Shown: piece by piece, positions 1-8,192 of the stretch
Position numbering within the stretch: position 1 is the first letter of the stretch
Layout of the letters: every line of letters starts with the position of its first letter
Assembly (NCBI GenBank): GCA_023014485.1
Contig: JAJOZX010001732.1
Span: 259,001 to 323,000, forward strand
Source: Bathynomus jamesi
Lineage: Eukaryota; Arthropoda; Malacostraca; Isopoda; Cirolanidae
DNA length: 64,000 nucleotides
Direction: 5' to 3'
The notes under the pieces: generated by a model
Told to the model about the DNA's origin: nothing
What the model saw: the letters and a program-made list of their open reading frames with translations, nothing else
Databases searched by the model: none
Made by a program: the position numbers and the translations under genes

Positions 1-358
1 CGTGCTGAATCCAAGTTTGGATATACAATCTGGTGTTTGTTCTTGGCAGAAAACCCCATTAAGTTCACACTACAAAAATAACAGTCTTCATGATGATCTC
101 TCGGCTCCCTCCATATCATGGGTATGGCAAATGGCATTGAAGCTTTCTTTTTGTTAAGCCAATCAAGTAATCCATTTGAACAGCCAGAACAGATTTGATG
201 TGGCGCCCATGGTTTATCTTGGTCACCTAGATGGCAACCAAAGTATAGCTTGTATATTTTCTTAATGTCGGTTGTAATACTTCGTCGCTGTGTTTTAGTT
301 GTGAACTGGCCGCAACGAAACAGAACTTGTCGGGGTCATTCTTACATTGTCGAGGCAT
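1..358 (-). pseudogene. TE-B transposon protein, N-terminal fragment, frameshifted
   Basis: Start codon at 356-358 on the minus strand, giving MPRQCKNDPDK. The reading frame is lost about 14 codons in, near 313-316, where one base is missing relative to copy 2 (cgcaacg versus cgcatacg). This destroys the second cysteine of the first C-x2-C pair. The rest of the gene lies outside the window. The same lesion occurs in copies 1 and 3. Confidence 0.7.
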
Positions 359-768
359 GTTGACTGACCTGAGCAAACTATAAATTCAAAAAAAATGTAC
401 ACCAACTTGACACAACAAGTTCTTGGACTGGACTGATCTTTTGACACACAAAGCACGGCGTTGTTGCCTGAATCACAATGCTGCTAGACGTAAAAGCTCA
501 CACCTGAAATACATAAGATGTATAATTAAGATAATTGAAATAAATAAGATTAATAAACTAAAAAAACAATAAAATAAACACAATCAAATGTTGAAATATT
601 ATTATTTTGCCTATTTAAAATGGTTAAATCTGTGTAGTTATATATATGCCTTCATCTTGAAAACTATACGTGCTAGAAAAAATCTGAATGCAGTTTTGGA
701 ATCAGCGTGAAAAATGGTATCCAACCAACACAAATTTTACTCTGATGAAAAATCTTTGTTGACCAGTG
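1..768 (-). mobile_element. TE-B copy 0, DNA transposon (cut off by window start)
   Basis: Right-hand part of the 2-kb element seen complete at 9561-11554. It ends CCAGTG at 768, followed by TAA (769-771), as in the other copies. It carries the N-terminal end of the minus-strand gene and the 5' flank. The same insertion point in four units shows that it was amplified with the unit and did not insert repeatedly. Confidence 0.85.
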
Positions 769-1334
769 TAATTTTTGCATGTTAAGTAGAAAAATCATAC
801 TCTCGTTAAATGTTGATAGAATTTGAATTATTTGATATTTTAGTCTGAAAACTTGTTTGCATATAGATAAATACATATGTTTTATTGTGTAGAAGTTTTA
901 TTAAAATTAAATGCCAAAAAACATAACAAACACAACTTAAATTTAGGGTATGTGCGGTCATACGGGCAAATTTCCCGACCGTACAGAGCAGGATAAATTA
1001 GGTACATGATCGATTAATTATTACACAATTACTGTCATAATATAATCACAATAATTATAAAAATTGTTATAAGCAATTGTAAAAACGGTTTTGGTTATCA
1101 ATAATAAAATATATCATTTTACCTATATATTTACATATGCAACAATCGCATGAAAAAAAATGAAAAATCGGTCAATTTCCTTCTTACAAAAAAAAAATGT
1201 TGAACTAAAGACACAAGCCGGTCAATTCAGGTTGAATTTAATTCTTTTTTACAACAAAAAAAAGGTTGAATTAAATTCTTTTAAACAACAAAGAGGAAAA
1301 GTTGAATTCAATTGACTTCACTGAAATACTTGGG

Positions 1335-1720
1335 ATTTGTTAACTGACTTGGGACTTCAAAACTGACTTGGGACTTCAAAACTGACTACAATTGTCTTGG
1401 GACTGAATACAACTATCTTGGGACTGACTACAACTTTCTGGGGACTGACTACAACTTTCTTGGGACTGACTACAACATTCTTGGGACTGACTACAACTTT
1501 CTTGAAGCTGATTACAACTGATTCCGAACTGAAACTGACTCGCAACTGACTTGCAACTGACTGACTGACTTGAAACTAACTGACCTCAAACTAACTGACT
1601 TGAGACTAACTGACTTGAAACTGACTGACTCACTGACTTCGAAACTAACTTCAAATAAATTGACTTCAAAACTGACTTCGAAACTGACTTCAATTGACTT
1701 ACTGACTTGAACTGCTATCA
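1335..1720. repeat. GACTT/GACTGA-rich tandem tract, internal region 0
   Basis: Two neighbouring simple tandem arrays: 18-bp monomers around CTTGGGACTGACTACAAC (to about 1510) and shorter AACTGACTTGAAA-type monomers (about 1530-1715). Read on the minus strand, the first gives a V-V-V-S-P-K-like periodic peptide, which is a by-product of the 18-bp period and not evidence of a gene. Counterparts lie in every internal region. Confidence 0.9.
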
Positions 1721-1767
1721 AATATTTCTATAAATCTCTGGGGCGGTAGTACAAGTAGTCTCTCTGG

Positions 1768-4626
1768 ATGCAACCTACTGACTTCGGGAAACGCGGGCCC
1801 GACGTGATAAATAGTTTAAAAAGCGGGCCCGTGGTAAAAAATAACTTAAACGTCTTTTATTGCAACGCGCGTAGTATTAGAAATAAATTAAATGAATTTA
1901 AGGCGGTAATTTATTCCGGCAACTATGATATAGTTGCTATCACTGAAACTTGGTTAAATACCGTGACTCGGGACTTGTTGGGGGAACTTGATATACCGGG
2001 TTTTAAAATCTTTACTAATGATAGGTTACATAGATTTGGAGGCGGCGTTTTGCTGTACATTCGTAATTCCCTTAGGGCTATCGAGGTTAAGTTAGATTTT
2101 CCGGCAGCAATTAATGCGATCTGTGTTGAAGTTAGGGCGCGTAGTATTAGTTTTAATTTTGTCGTTGTTTATAGACCTCCCGTTCAACCCCTCGATATAG
2201 ATACTAGATTTTACTCACTTCTTGGTAATTTTATTGACAATCGGAATAGTATAATTGTCGGAGACTTTAACTGTCCTAATGTTAATTACGAGAATTTTAC
2301 GGGTAACGAAGAGGGTTTGAGACTGGTTGAGTTTATGGACGATAACTTTTTACGACAGATAGTTACCGAACCAACGCGCGGTGATAATATCTTAGATTTG
2401 GTGATGACGAACGGCGAGAATATAGTCGAAAGTTTAGAAGTAGGCGAGAGTTTAGGATGTAGCGATCATCAAATTCTTAGGTTTAAGTTATTGATAGAAA
2501 ACACACAGGATAGTAACGTAATAGAAGTCCCTGATTTTCGTAGGGCTAATTTTGATAGTTTTGCTGATAGGATGAGAGTAGTGGACTGGGATAACTTATT
2601 TATGGGTAATGATACAAATTTGCGTTGGGTGGCGTTTAAAGAAAGTTTTAGGAATATTGAAAGGGAGTTTATTCCTCGTAGGCCCAAGCGCGTTAGAAAT
2701 CGTGGTAGGCCGAAGTGGTGGACTAGGGAAGTAGGCGAGTTCATAAACGAGCGTAATAGAGCGTATAGACTTAACAAGCGCAATGGCCAGGTAGCTAACT
2801 TTAATAGATATATCGAGCTTAGACGTCAGGTTAAAAGATCAGTTAGGAATGCCAAGCGTAATTTAGAGATAGTTATAGCTGCGGATAGTAAACATAATCC
2901 AAAAAAGTTTTTTGTATACGTAAATAATCGTAAGCCGGTAAAGGATAACATAGGCCCTCTATTGGATGTAAATGGCGCTTTGGCTTCTGACGCTCAGGCG
3001 ATGGCGGGTATTTTCAATAACTTTTTTGCGACAGTTTTTACCGTAGAGGACGTAAATAATGTCCCCGACGTTGACGATATCGTTCCATTTAGTAGCGAGA
3101 CTATTTTAGATGAAATAACTGTTTACGAGGCTGAGATTGCGCATTATATCGATAGGCTAAAAGTTAGCAAGACTCCAGGCCCTGACGCTTTTTATCCTAG
3201 ACATTTGAAAGATTTGAAAGACGTTATCGTAGGCCCCTTAGCGAAGATTTTTAATCAGTCACTCGAAACGGGGATTATTCCTGAAGACTTCAAATTAGCT
3301 AACGTCACGCCTATTTTTAAAAAAGGCGACCGCGCGGTAGCTAGCAATTATAGGCCCATTAGCTTAACGTCAATTGTCGGTAAACTTTTGGAATCCGTAG
3401 TTAGGGATCGTACTATCGATCACTTAGAAAGTAGGGGTTTGATTAATAGTAGTCAGCACGGGTTTCGACGCCATAGGTCTTGTTTAACAAATTTGTTAGA
3501 ATTTTATAACGAAATAGTGCGCGAATACGATAGGCATAGGGCAGCTGACGTTATTTATTTAGATTTTAAAAAGGCGTTCGATACAGTTCCGCATAGGAGA
3601 CTAATTGCGAAGGTTAAAGCGCACGGTATCCGCGGTCAGGTAGCTAACTGGTTAGAAGAATGGCTTCGTGCTAGGAGGCAGAGGGTCGTAGTTAATGGTA
3701 GTGAATCGGGGTGGTTAGAGGTAGGTAGTGGTGTCCCACAGGGTTCAGTGTTAGGCCCATTGTTATTCGTAATTTACATTAACGACATAGATGTAGGATT
3801 GATTAGTAACGTGTCAAAATTCGCGGACGATACTAAAATAGGCGGTAAGGTTGTTAACGAGGACGATAGAAATAGGATCCAAGACGATGTAGATAGGATT
3901 ATGGAGTGGACGGATAAGTGGCAGATGCAATTTAACGTAGATAAATGTAAAGTTTTGCATATAGGTTCTCGCAACAATAATTACGTGTACACGATGGATG
4001 ATAGGGATTTAGCGAGCGTTGACGAGGAAGTAGATTTAGGCGTACGCGTAACTAAAGATTTAAAGGTTAGGAACCAGTGCCTGGAGTCTTGCGCAAAAGC
4101 TAATAGGATGTTAGGCTTCATAGCGCGTAATTTCGAATTTAAATCGAAGGATATTATATTGCCCCTTTACAAGTCCCTAGTCAGGCCTCATTTGGAATAT
4201 GCCGTTCAGTTTTGGTGCCCGTACTTGCGTGAGGATATTGATAGGTTAGAAAGGGTTCAACGTCGTGCCACGAAACTTATTCCGGCATTGCGCAATAAGC
4301 CTTATGAAGATAGGATTAAAGTGTTAGACTTGTATTCACTCGAAACTAGGAGATTAAGGGGGGAGCTTATTGAAGTTTTCAAAATCGTTAATAACATCGA
4401 TAACGTAAATTTTGACAAATTGTTCACTTTCGATAATAGTAATACTCGCAATAACGGATTCAAGTTGCGTGGCAGACGTTTCATTACTAATATCGCTAAA
4501 AACTTCTTTACGTTTAAAGTAATTGATAAATGGAATAATCTTCCCGCGTCAGTCGTTCATTCTACCAGCGTTAATGTGTTTAAGAACCGTCTTGACAGAC
4601 ATTTTAAAAATATTAACGTTGTTTAA
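1768..4626 (+). CDS. CR1-like LINE ORF2: AP endonuclease and reverse transcriptase, intact
   Basis: A 952-codon open frame with no stop or frameshift. An N-terminal apurinic-endonuclease-like domain nicks target DNA: CNARS with Asn33, TETW with Glu60, VYRPP with Tyr135, GDFN at 165-168 and the SDH triad at 232-234. A reverse transcriptase copies the element RNA at the nick: YRPISL at 528-533, YLDFKKAFD at 597-605, VPQGSVLGPLL at 656-666 and the FADD catalytic box at 685-688. The C-terminal part (LPLYKSLVRPHLEYAVQFW, then the ERVQRRATK region) is characteristic of CR1 and relatives. The length is typical of CR1 ORF2. The first ATG (1768) and codons 1-6 come from the host repeat; element sequence begins at 1786. 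No ORF1 (RNA-binding protein) is present, so the copy cannot be complete. The undamaged frame suggests recent insertion. Confidence 0.93.
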   Translation: MQPTDFGKRGPDVINSLKSGPVVKNNLNVFYCNARSIRNKLNEFKAVIYSGNYDIVAITETWLNTVTRDLLGELDIPGFKIFTNDRLHRFGGGVLLYIRNSLRAIEVKLDFPAAINAICVEVRARSISFNFVVVYRPPVQPLDIDTRFYSLLGNFIDNRNSIIVGDFNCPNVNYENFTGNEEGLRLVEFMDDNFLRQIVTEPTRGDNILDLVMTNGENIVESLEVGESLGCSDHQILRFKLLIENTQDSNVIEVPDFRRANFDSFADRMRVVDWDNLFMGNDTNLRWVAFKESFRNIEREFIPRRPKRVRNRGRPKWWTREVGEFINERNRAYRLNKRNGQVANFNRYIELRRQVKRSVRNAKRNLEIVIAADSKHNPKKFFVYVNNRKPVKDNIGPLLDVNGALASDAQAMAGIFNNFFATVFTVEDVNNVPDVDDIVPFSSETILDEITVYEAEIAHYIDRLKVSKTPGPDAFYPRHLKDLKDVIVGPLAKIFNQSLETGIIPEDFKLANVTPIFKKGDRAVASNYRPISLTSIVGKLLESVVRDRTIDHLESRGLINSSQHGFRRHRSCLTNLLEFYNEIVREYDRHRAADVIYLDFKKAFDTVPHRRLIAKVKAHGIRGQVANWLEEWLRARRQRVVVNGSESGWLEVGSGVPQGSVLGPLLFVIYINDIDVGLISNVSKFADDTKIGGKVVNEDDRNRIQDDVDRIMEWTDKWQMQFNVDKCKVLHIGSRNNNYVYTMDDRDLASVDEEVDLGVRVTKDLKVRNQCLESCAKANRMLGFIARNFEFKSKDIILPLYKSLVRPHLEYAVQFWCPYLREDIDRLERVQRRATKLIPALRNKPYEDRIKVLDLYSLETRRLRGELIEVFKIVNNIDNVNFDKLFTFDNSNTRNNGFKLRGRRFITNIAKNFFTFKVIDKWNNLPASVVHSTSVNVFKNRLDRHFKNINVV

Positions 4627-5193
4627 AATTAAAAAAGAAAGTTAACAACAGGAGCTCTGGTGGTGGTGCTCGAGGATGAGTCTGTTGACGATGAATGCCA
4701 GCTTGTGACATGCCAGCGTGATGCCAGCAATAAAAAAAAAAAAAAAAAAAAATTAGACTAACACGAATGTAGATGTAGCTCATAGCGTAAACTAACCCAC
4801 TTTTTGTTTAACTTTACCTACTTTTTTTTTTTTCTTATCCTCCTTACTTTGCATGTCTCTAACTCTTTTCTTGCATGTTTGTAGTTTGCATGGTATGACA
4901 GTGAGTTAAGACTGTGTTTGCATGGTTTGTAAGCGTTCTTATTTTACTTCTTTTCATCTTTCACCCCTCTCCTATATTCTCCGACTATTTTTCTGACTTG
5001 TCGGCAGTGGCCGGCGGATGATGATGGTGAGACTTTTTCCCTCTTTTTCTGAATGAATGTTAACCCACGAATGATAGGTGTTGCTCCTTACTTAACCCCT
5101 TATTCTCCTCTCTTCTCTTAACCCCCTACTCTCTCCTTTCTCTCGGGCTAGCCTTAGGGTCTTTGTTAGCCTTAGCTTCTGTAGATCTGTAGA
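1786..5193 (+). mobile_element. CR1-clade non-LTR retrotransposon (LINE), lacking its 5' end
   Basis: Unique to this unit. Comparison with the next unit gives exact junctions: shared sequence ends at ACTTC (1785) and resumes at ACTCTATAAACTC (5194). The matching 281 bp of the next unit (12589-12869) are missing here, so insertion went with a target deletion and no target duplication is seen. The element carries one long ORF with endonuclease and reverse transcriptase, then a 3' region of about 570 bp. An A-rich run at 4731-4752 is not the end; the element ends with two copies of the 8-bp repeat TCTGTAGA (5178-5193). CR1 elements typically end in short 8-bp repeats rather than poly(A), and the ORF resembles CR1 protein throughout. 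It lies in the opposite orientation to the host repeat's presumed transcript. Confidence 0.9.
4627..5193 (+). other. LINE 3' region with A-tract and 8-bp repeat tail
   Basis: Non-coding 3' part of the LINE. It contains an A-rich run at 4731-4752, pyrimidine-rich stretches (about 4820-5150) and a terminal pair of TCTGTAGA octamers (5178-5185 and 5186-5193) directly before host sequence resumes. An alternative is that 4753-5193 is a separate small insertion behind a poly(A)-ended LINE; the octamer tail and the lack of any duplication between the parts favour one element. Confidence 0.65.
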
Positions 5194-5409
5194 ACTCTAT
5201 AAACTCAATATAAACTCTCTCTTTCTTAATTTGCAAGTCAATTCAATGCAATAACTTCAAAAAAATTGTAAACAAAAATAAAAAATATAAATAACATTTC
5301 ACTCGAATGTACGCGAAGGCAGTGTAGCATTATGTTTGGTACATAAAATAAAATTATTCTATACTAACTATAACAGTGAAAATAACTGTGAAAATAACTG
5401 AAAATAACT

Positions 5410-5628
5410 GAAATTTAACTCTGCGACAATAACTCTGCGACAATAACTCTGCGACAATAATAATGTGAAGTTTAACTTCTGTGACAACTAACTTCTGTGA
5501 CAACTAACTTCTGTGACTTTTAACTCTGTGACTTTTAACTTCTGTGAAAGTTAACTTCTGTATAAATTAACTTCTGTGACAATTAACTTCTGTGACAATT
5601 AACTTCTGTGACAATTAACTACTGCGAA
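5410..5628. repeat. CTCTGCGAC / AACTTCTGTGACAAT tandem tract, internal region 0
   Basis: Three CTCTGCGACAATAA monomers are followed by about nine degenerate copies of a 15-17 bp monomer around AACTTCTGTGACAAT. The corresponding tract in internal regions 1-4 also has three CTCTGCGAC monomers, whereas regions 5-8 have two. Confidence 0.88.
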
Positions 5629-6024
5629 AATTAGTTTCAATAAAAAATGTATCACTGGTGTCTGAAATGTTCACTGTGTTTCTTGTTAATTCTGGCTTGA
5701 TACTAGTTAACTGTTAATAATACTGACTTTTCAACTGTTTACAAATTACTTAAAAAACAAACTCTGTACTTAAAATTTCTACGACGAAATCATTAGAGAC
5801 ATGTCCTGAAGACGTCTTGATGGCTACTTGTTCTAGATGAGACGAGACGTGAATAACTTGGAGTCGTTACACACCGGTTCAAGGGTGGATGTGACGAACT
5901 GGGAGTCGTGACACACCGGTCAAATAGTGGGTCGCAAAATGTTAAAATCCTGATGCAGGGTAATTTCTATTCTGGAAAAACAGTGACCACTTATTCAAAT
6001 ACTCTTGTTAAAATCCTGGTTAAA

Positions 6025-6033
6025 GGGTCGCCA
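6025..6033 (-). promoter_or_regulatory. Putative tRNA primer-binding site (unit 1)
   Basis: Minus-strand TGGCGACCC begins 3 nt after the ACA end of the LTR-like segment. A reverse-transcription primer site starts with TGG, complementary to a tRNA CCA end; TGGCGACC is what an Arg tRNA ending GGTCG-CCA would give (from memory). The motif is unchanged at the same position beside all nine LTR-like segments. Only the first eight bases fit the tRNA well. Confidence 0.4.
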
Positions 6034-6359
6034 GTTTGTTAACCCCTCCGTCTATGGCCCTGGGTTGGTTCGGAGTCGACGAAGGTTCTGGTTGGGAGGC
6101 AGCAACGGATCTGTTACTTGCAGTAGTTTCTTCTATACGACTCTCCGAGTTCTTCTTTAGTGGCTCGGAGGATTCTGAGAGGCTTATTAAATTCTCTGAG
6201 GGTTCCCCCAGATTCTTCTTGTAACGTATCGGAATATTTTACTGACTAAATTCCTGAAGAGAGCACGCACGGCTCGAAGGAGAAGATAGAGACTTTCTTT
6301 TACTGTAATTTACTGCTAAAATGTACGGGTACTACTCAGCCTCGTCGTTGGAATCAGAA

Positions 6360-6391
6360 TGAACATGGAAGGAATTATTGGGGTTTATATA
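6360..6391 (-). promoter_or_regulatory. TATA box and initiator, LTR-like segment 1
   Basis: Minus-strand TATATAAA (6391-6384) lies inside the palindromic GGGGTATATAAACCCC. The A of a TCATTC initiator is at 6360, 31 nt from the first base of the TATA box, the spacing of a canonical RNA polymerase II core promoter in arthropods. The spacing is the same in all nine units. Confidence 0.6.
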
Positions 6392-7051
6392 CCCCGCATC
6401 TATTACCATCATCATTATTAAATGTTGAATAGGCTGTATTATTTTGCACAATAGTTAAAAATAAAGTAAATCTTCTAGCTGTGGTAATGTATAAACGAAT
6501 AAACAAGATATTTGAAGATGGAGACATATTTTTTATCTTAAACCGCGTATTTTCAGATCTGATGTTATCATGATCTGCCAAGTTAGCTAAAAGTGGAAAT
6601 TGAACTATGCATCTTTACAATAAAATATGCATATGAGTAAAAATTATAGGTTTAAGATTTACAATTAAATGCTTAGGCAAGACATGACTTCATCTTTTAT
6701 AACAGAGAGAGAATGTATACAAAATATGAACACTGCAAAAAATTTCTCAGGATTCATTATTAAGCTAAATTTAAAAATAATTAAGAAATTTTAAAAAGAG
6801 CAAGTCACCAATTATTTGGCAAAGTAGAAAGAACATCAAAATTTATCCAACGAAAAAAATAATAATAAAAATAATCGTATTTTCGCCGAGTATGCATTTC
6901 TAAAGGCGACATAATGTCGGGTCGGACATTGAGTACATTGTAATTTTGGTTTACCATAACTATGATTATAATTACCAATTAATTCATTTATTATCGTTAA
7001 CTACAATTCCATTATAGTACATTCACTACGTCATTTAGTACATTACATCAT

Positions 7052-7205
7052 TAAGTACATTAATTACATTATATTAAATTATTATCGTTTAATTAAAGTA
7101 CATTAATTACATTATATTAAATTATTATCGTTTAATTAAAGTACATTAATTACATTATATTAAATTATTATCGTTTAATTAAAGTACATTAATTACATTA
7201 TATCA
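7052..7205. repeat. 43-bp tandem repeat, 3 copies (LTR-like segment 1)
   Basis: Monomer of 43 bp containing TTATCGTTTAATTAAAG and GTACATTAATTACATTATAT. Copies are counted by TTATCGTTTAATT; there are three here, with degenerate flanks. Confidence 0.93.
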
Positions 7206-7301
7206 TTAATTACAGTTTCATTATGTACATTAGTCACTTACATTTCTTACAGTGTTTTTATATTTATATATAGTTATTAGTACAACACAAAGTACATGAG
7301 C

Positions 7302-7303
<2 letters not shown>

Positions 7304-7370
<67 letters not shown>
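7304..7370. repeat. (TA)n microsatellite, longest in the window
   Basis: About 33 uninterrupted TA dinucleotides. Counterparts lie at 14974-15020, 26106-26150, 33662-33712, 39330-39363, 45071-45101, 50821-50850, 56568-56596 and 62313-62343; from segment 5 on they are shorter and interrupted by TTATAT or ATTTAT. Confidence 0.97.
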
Positions 7371-7372
<2 letters not shown>

Positions 7373-8178
7373 ACATGACACATGATACATAACATAACGC
7401 ATGATAATTTTTTTGTAAATTTAGATCAGAGCGAAAGGAGCTTTTTATCTTAGAAGCGTTCACTTTTGCTGTGGTTAGCGGAATTTGATCAATTGCATAA
7501 GCATTTCCTATTTTATTGCGAGAGGTGAACGCACTTAAAAGAAAAAGTAAAAAGAATACATGTGGACGTATTTACGTGTACGTAACACAATAGGTTGTGT
7601 GCGTAATATAGACACGCGTAAACATGGACTGATTGGTTGTTTGGCATCAGTAGACAATAGGTAGGACACAACATATAAATAATGACGTATAGAGAATGAA
7701 GTTATTTTTTTTATTATTATTAAAGAATTTACCATACATTGAATACAGAAGATGTCCAAATACTAAACACGTGATTCAGTGTTCAATGTATGGAAACCGT
7801 GAAGGAATTTAAGTTATTTTATGACGTCATAGTGTATAAGTCATTGTTGGGAGGATTTAAAAGAAACGAATTAGAGACAAAGAGTGGATATTAAGGACTA
7901 AGAAGTACAACTACGGGTTCCAATCCTGTTATATGCAATGTGTATGCATAATCTAGCGACGAGGGTGAGATGCAAGACAACCATAATTAATTATAATAAA
8001 TTCTAAAACAAATGAAAATGGAAATATGGGTACGACTAAACTATAGAAATGGTAGGTCGCATGGGTGTGACACTAAAAAAGAATAGAAAGCAAAAGTCGA
8101 ACTTCTATCCAAACTCGCTCAGGCGATTTTGGTTCTTATGTAAAAATGAATATTGATTATTCATTGTTCATTTTTACA

Positions 8179-8192
8179 GTGCTCTTCCCTTT
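8179..8192 (-). promoter_or_regulatory. Putative polypurine tract (unit 1)
   Basis: Minus-strand AAAGGGAAGAGCAC directly precedes the TGT start of the LTR-like segment. Purine tracts beside a 3' LTR prime plus-strand synthesis in LTR retrotransposons. Units 6-8 read AAAGGGGAGAGCAC. The three bases CAC between purines and TGT are unusual, so the exact boundary may differ. Confidence 0.4.

Larger units (their letters stand above)
1..6036 (-). repeat. Internal region 0 (partial at window start), interrupted by TE-B and a LINE
   Basis: Non-coding internal part of the repeat unit. It holds the end of TE-B copy 0 (1-768), AT-rich spacer (769-1330), a GACTT/GACTGA-rich tandem tract (about 1335-1720), the first of three hairpin repeats (about 1711-1785), and then the LINE (1786-5193), which replaces the other two hairpin repeats. 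Beyond it come spacer, a tract of CTCTGCGACAATAA and AACTTCTGTGACAAT repeats (about 5410-5628), a 36-bp direct duplication around ACACCGGT (about 5846-5925) and a putative primer-binding site (6025-6033, minus). No gag, pol or other protein is visible apart from the inserted elements. Confidence 0.8.
6037..8178 (-). repeat. LTR-like segment 1
   Basis: On the minus strand it starts TGTAAAAATG (8178) and ends GGTTAACA (6037), 2142 bp. A purine tract AAAGGGAAGAG (8192-8182) precedes it and a TGGCGACCC site (6033-6025) follows it, the order expected of PPT-LTR-PBS. Read as an LTR, U3 is 8178-6361 and R-U5 is 6360-6037. U3 holds a CREB/ATF-type palindrome TGACGTCA (7822-7829), a 12-bp inverted repeat (CCATACATTGAA, 7732-7743 and 7782-7793), an 8-bp inverted repeat (GCGTTCAC, 7456-7463 and 7525-7532), a (TA)n run and a 43-bp tandem repeat. 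R-U5 has three AGTAAA variants of the poly(A) hexamer and a CTCCGAG/CTCGGAG stem-loop (6143-6170). No protein is encoded. It could instead be simply part of a satellite unit. Confidence 0.5.

Noticed and set aside
673..876. Minus-strand 67-codon frame also seen at 11459-11662
   Set aside because: It spans the TE-B end and the host junction, so it cannot be an old gene; no family resemblance.
1357..1545. Minus-strand reading frame rich in V-V-S-P-K repeats, seen in most units
   Set aside because: It is the translation of an 18-bp tandem repeat whose period is a multiple of three; length and sequence change with monomer number, and no start context or other conserved domain exists.
4731..4752. 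A-run as the poly(A) end of the LINE
   Set aside because: Host sequence resumes only at 5194, and the bases before it are an 8-bp repeat typical of CR1 tails; kept as the less likely alternative.
5410..5628. Short regularly spaced repeats that could suggest a CRISPR array
   Set aside because: Monomers are 14-17 bp, degenerate and directly adjacent, without unique spacers; the context is a eukaryotic repeat.
6036..6224. 62-codon plus-strand frame (MLTPPSM...) conserved in nine units
   Set aside because: It lies antisense to the presumed R-U5, starts with TTG rather than ATG, and its conservation is no better than that of surrounding DNA; units 2 and 3 change its N-terminal half by a frameshift.
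7230..7463. Frames with Y-I-Y-I repeats in several units
   Set aside because: They translate the (TA)n microsatellite.
7913..7929. tRNA-like T-arm (ACGGG-TTCCAAT-CCTGT), a possible B box
   Set aside because: I find no matching acceptor stem, D-arm or anticodon arm upstream and no A box at the usual distance, so neither a tRNA nor a SINE head is supported.
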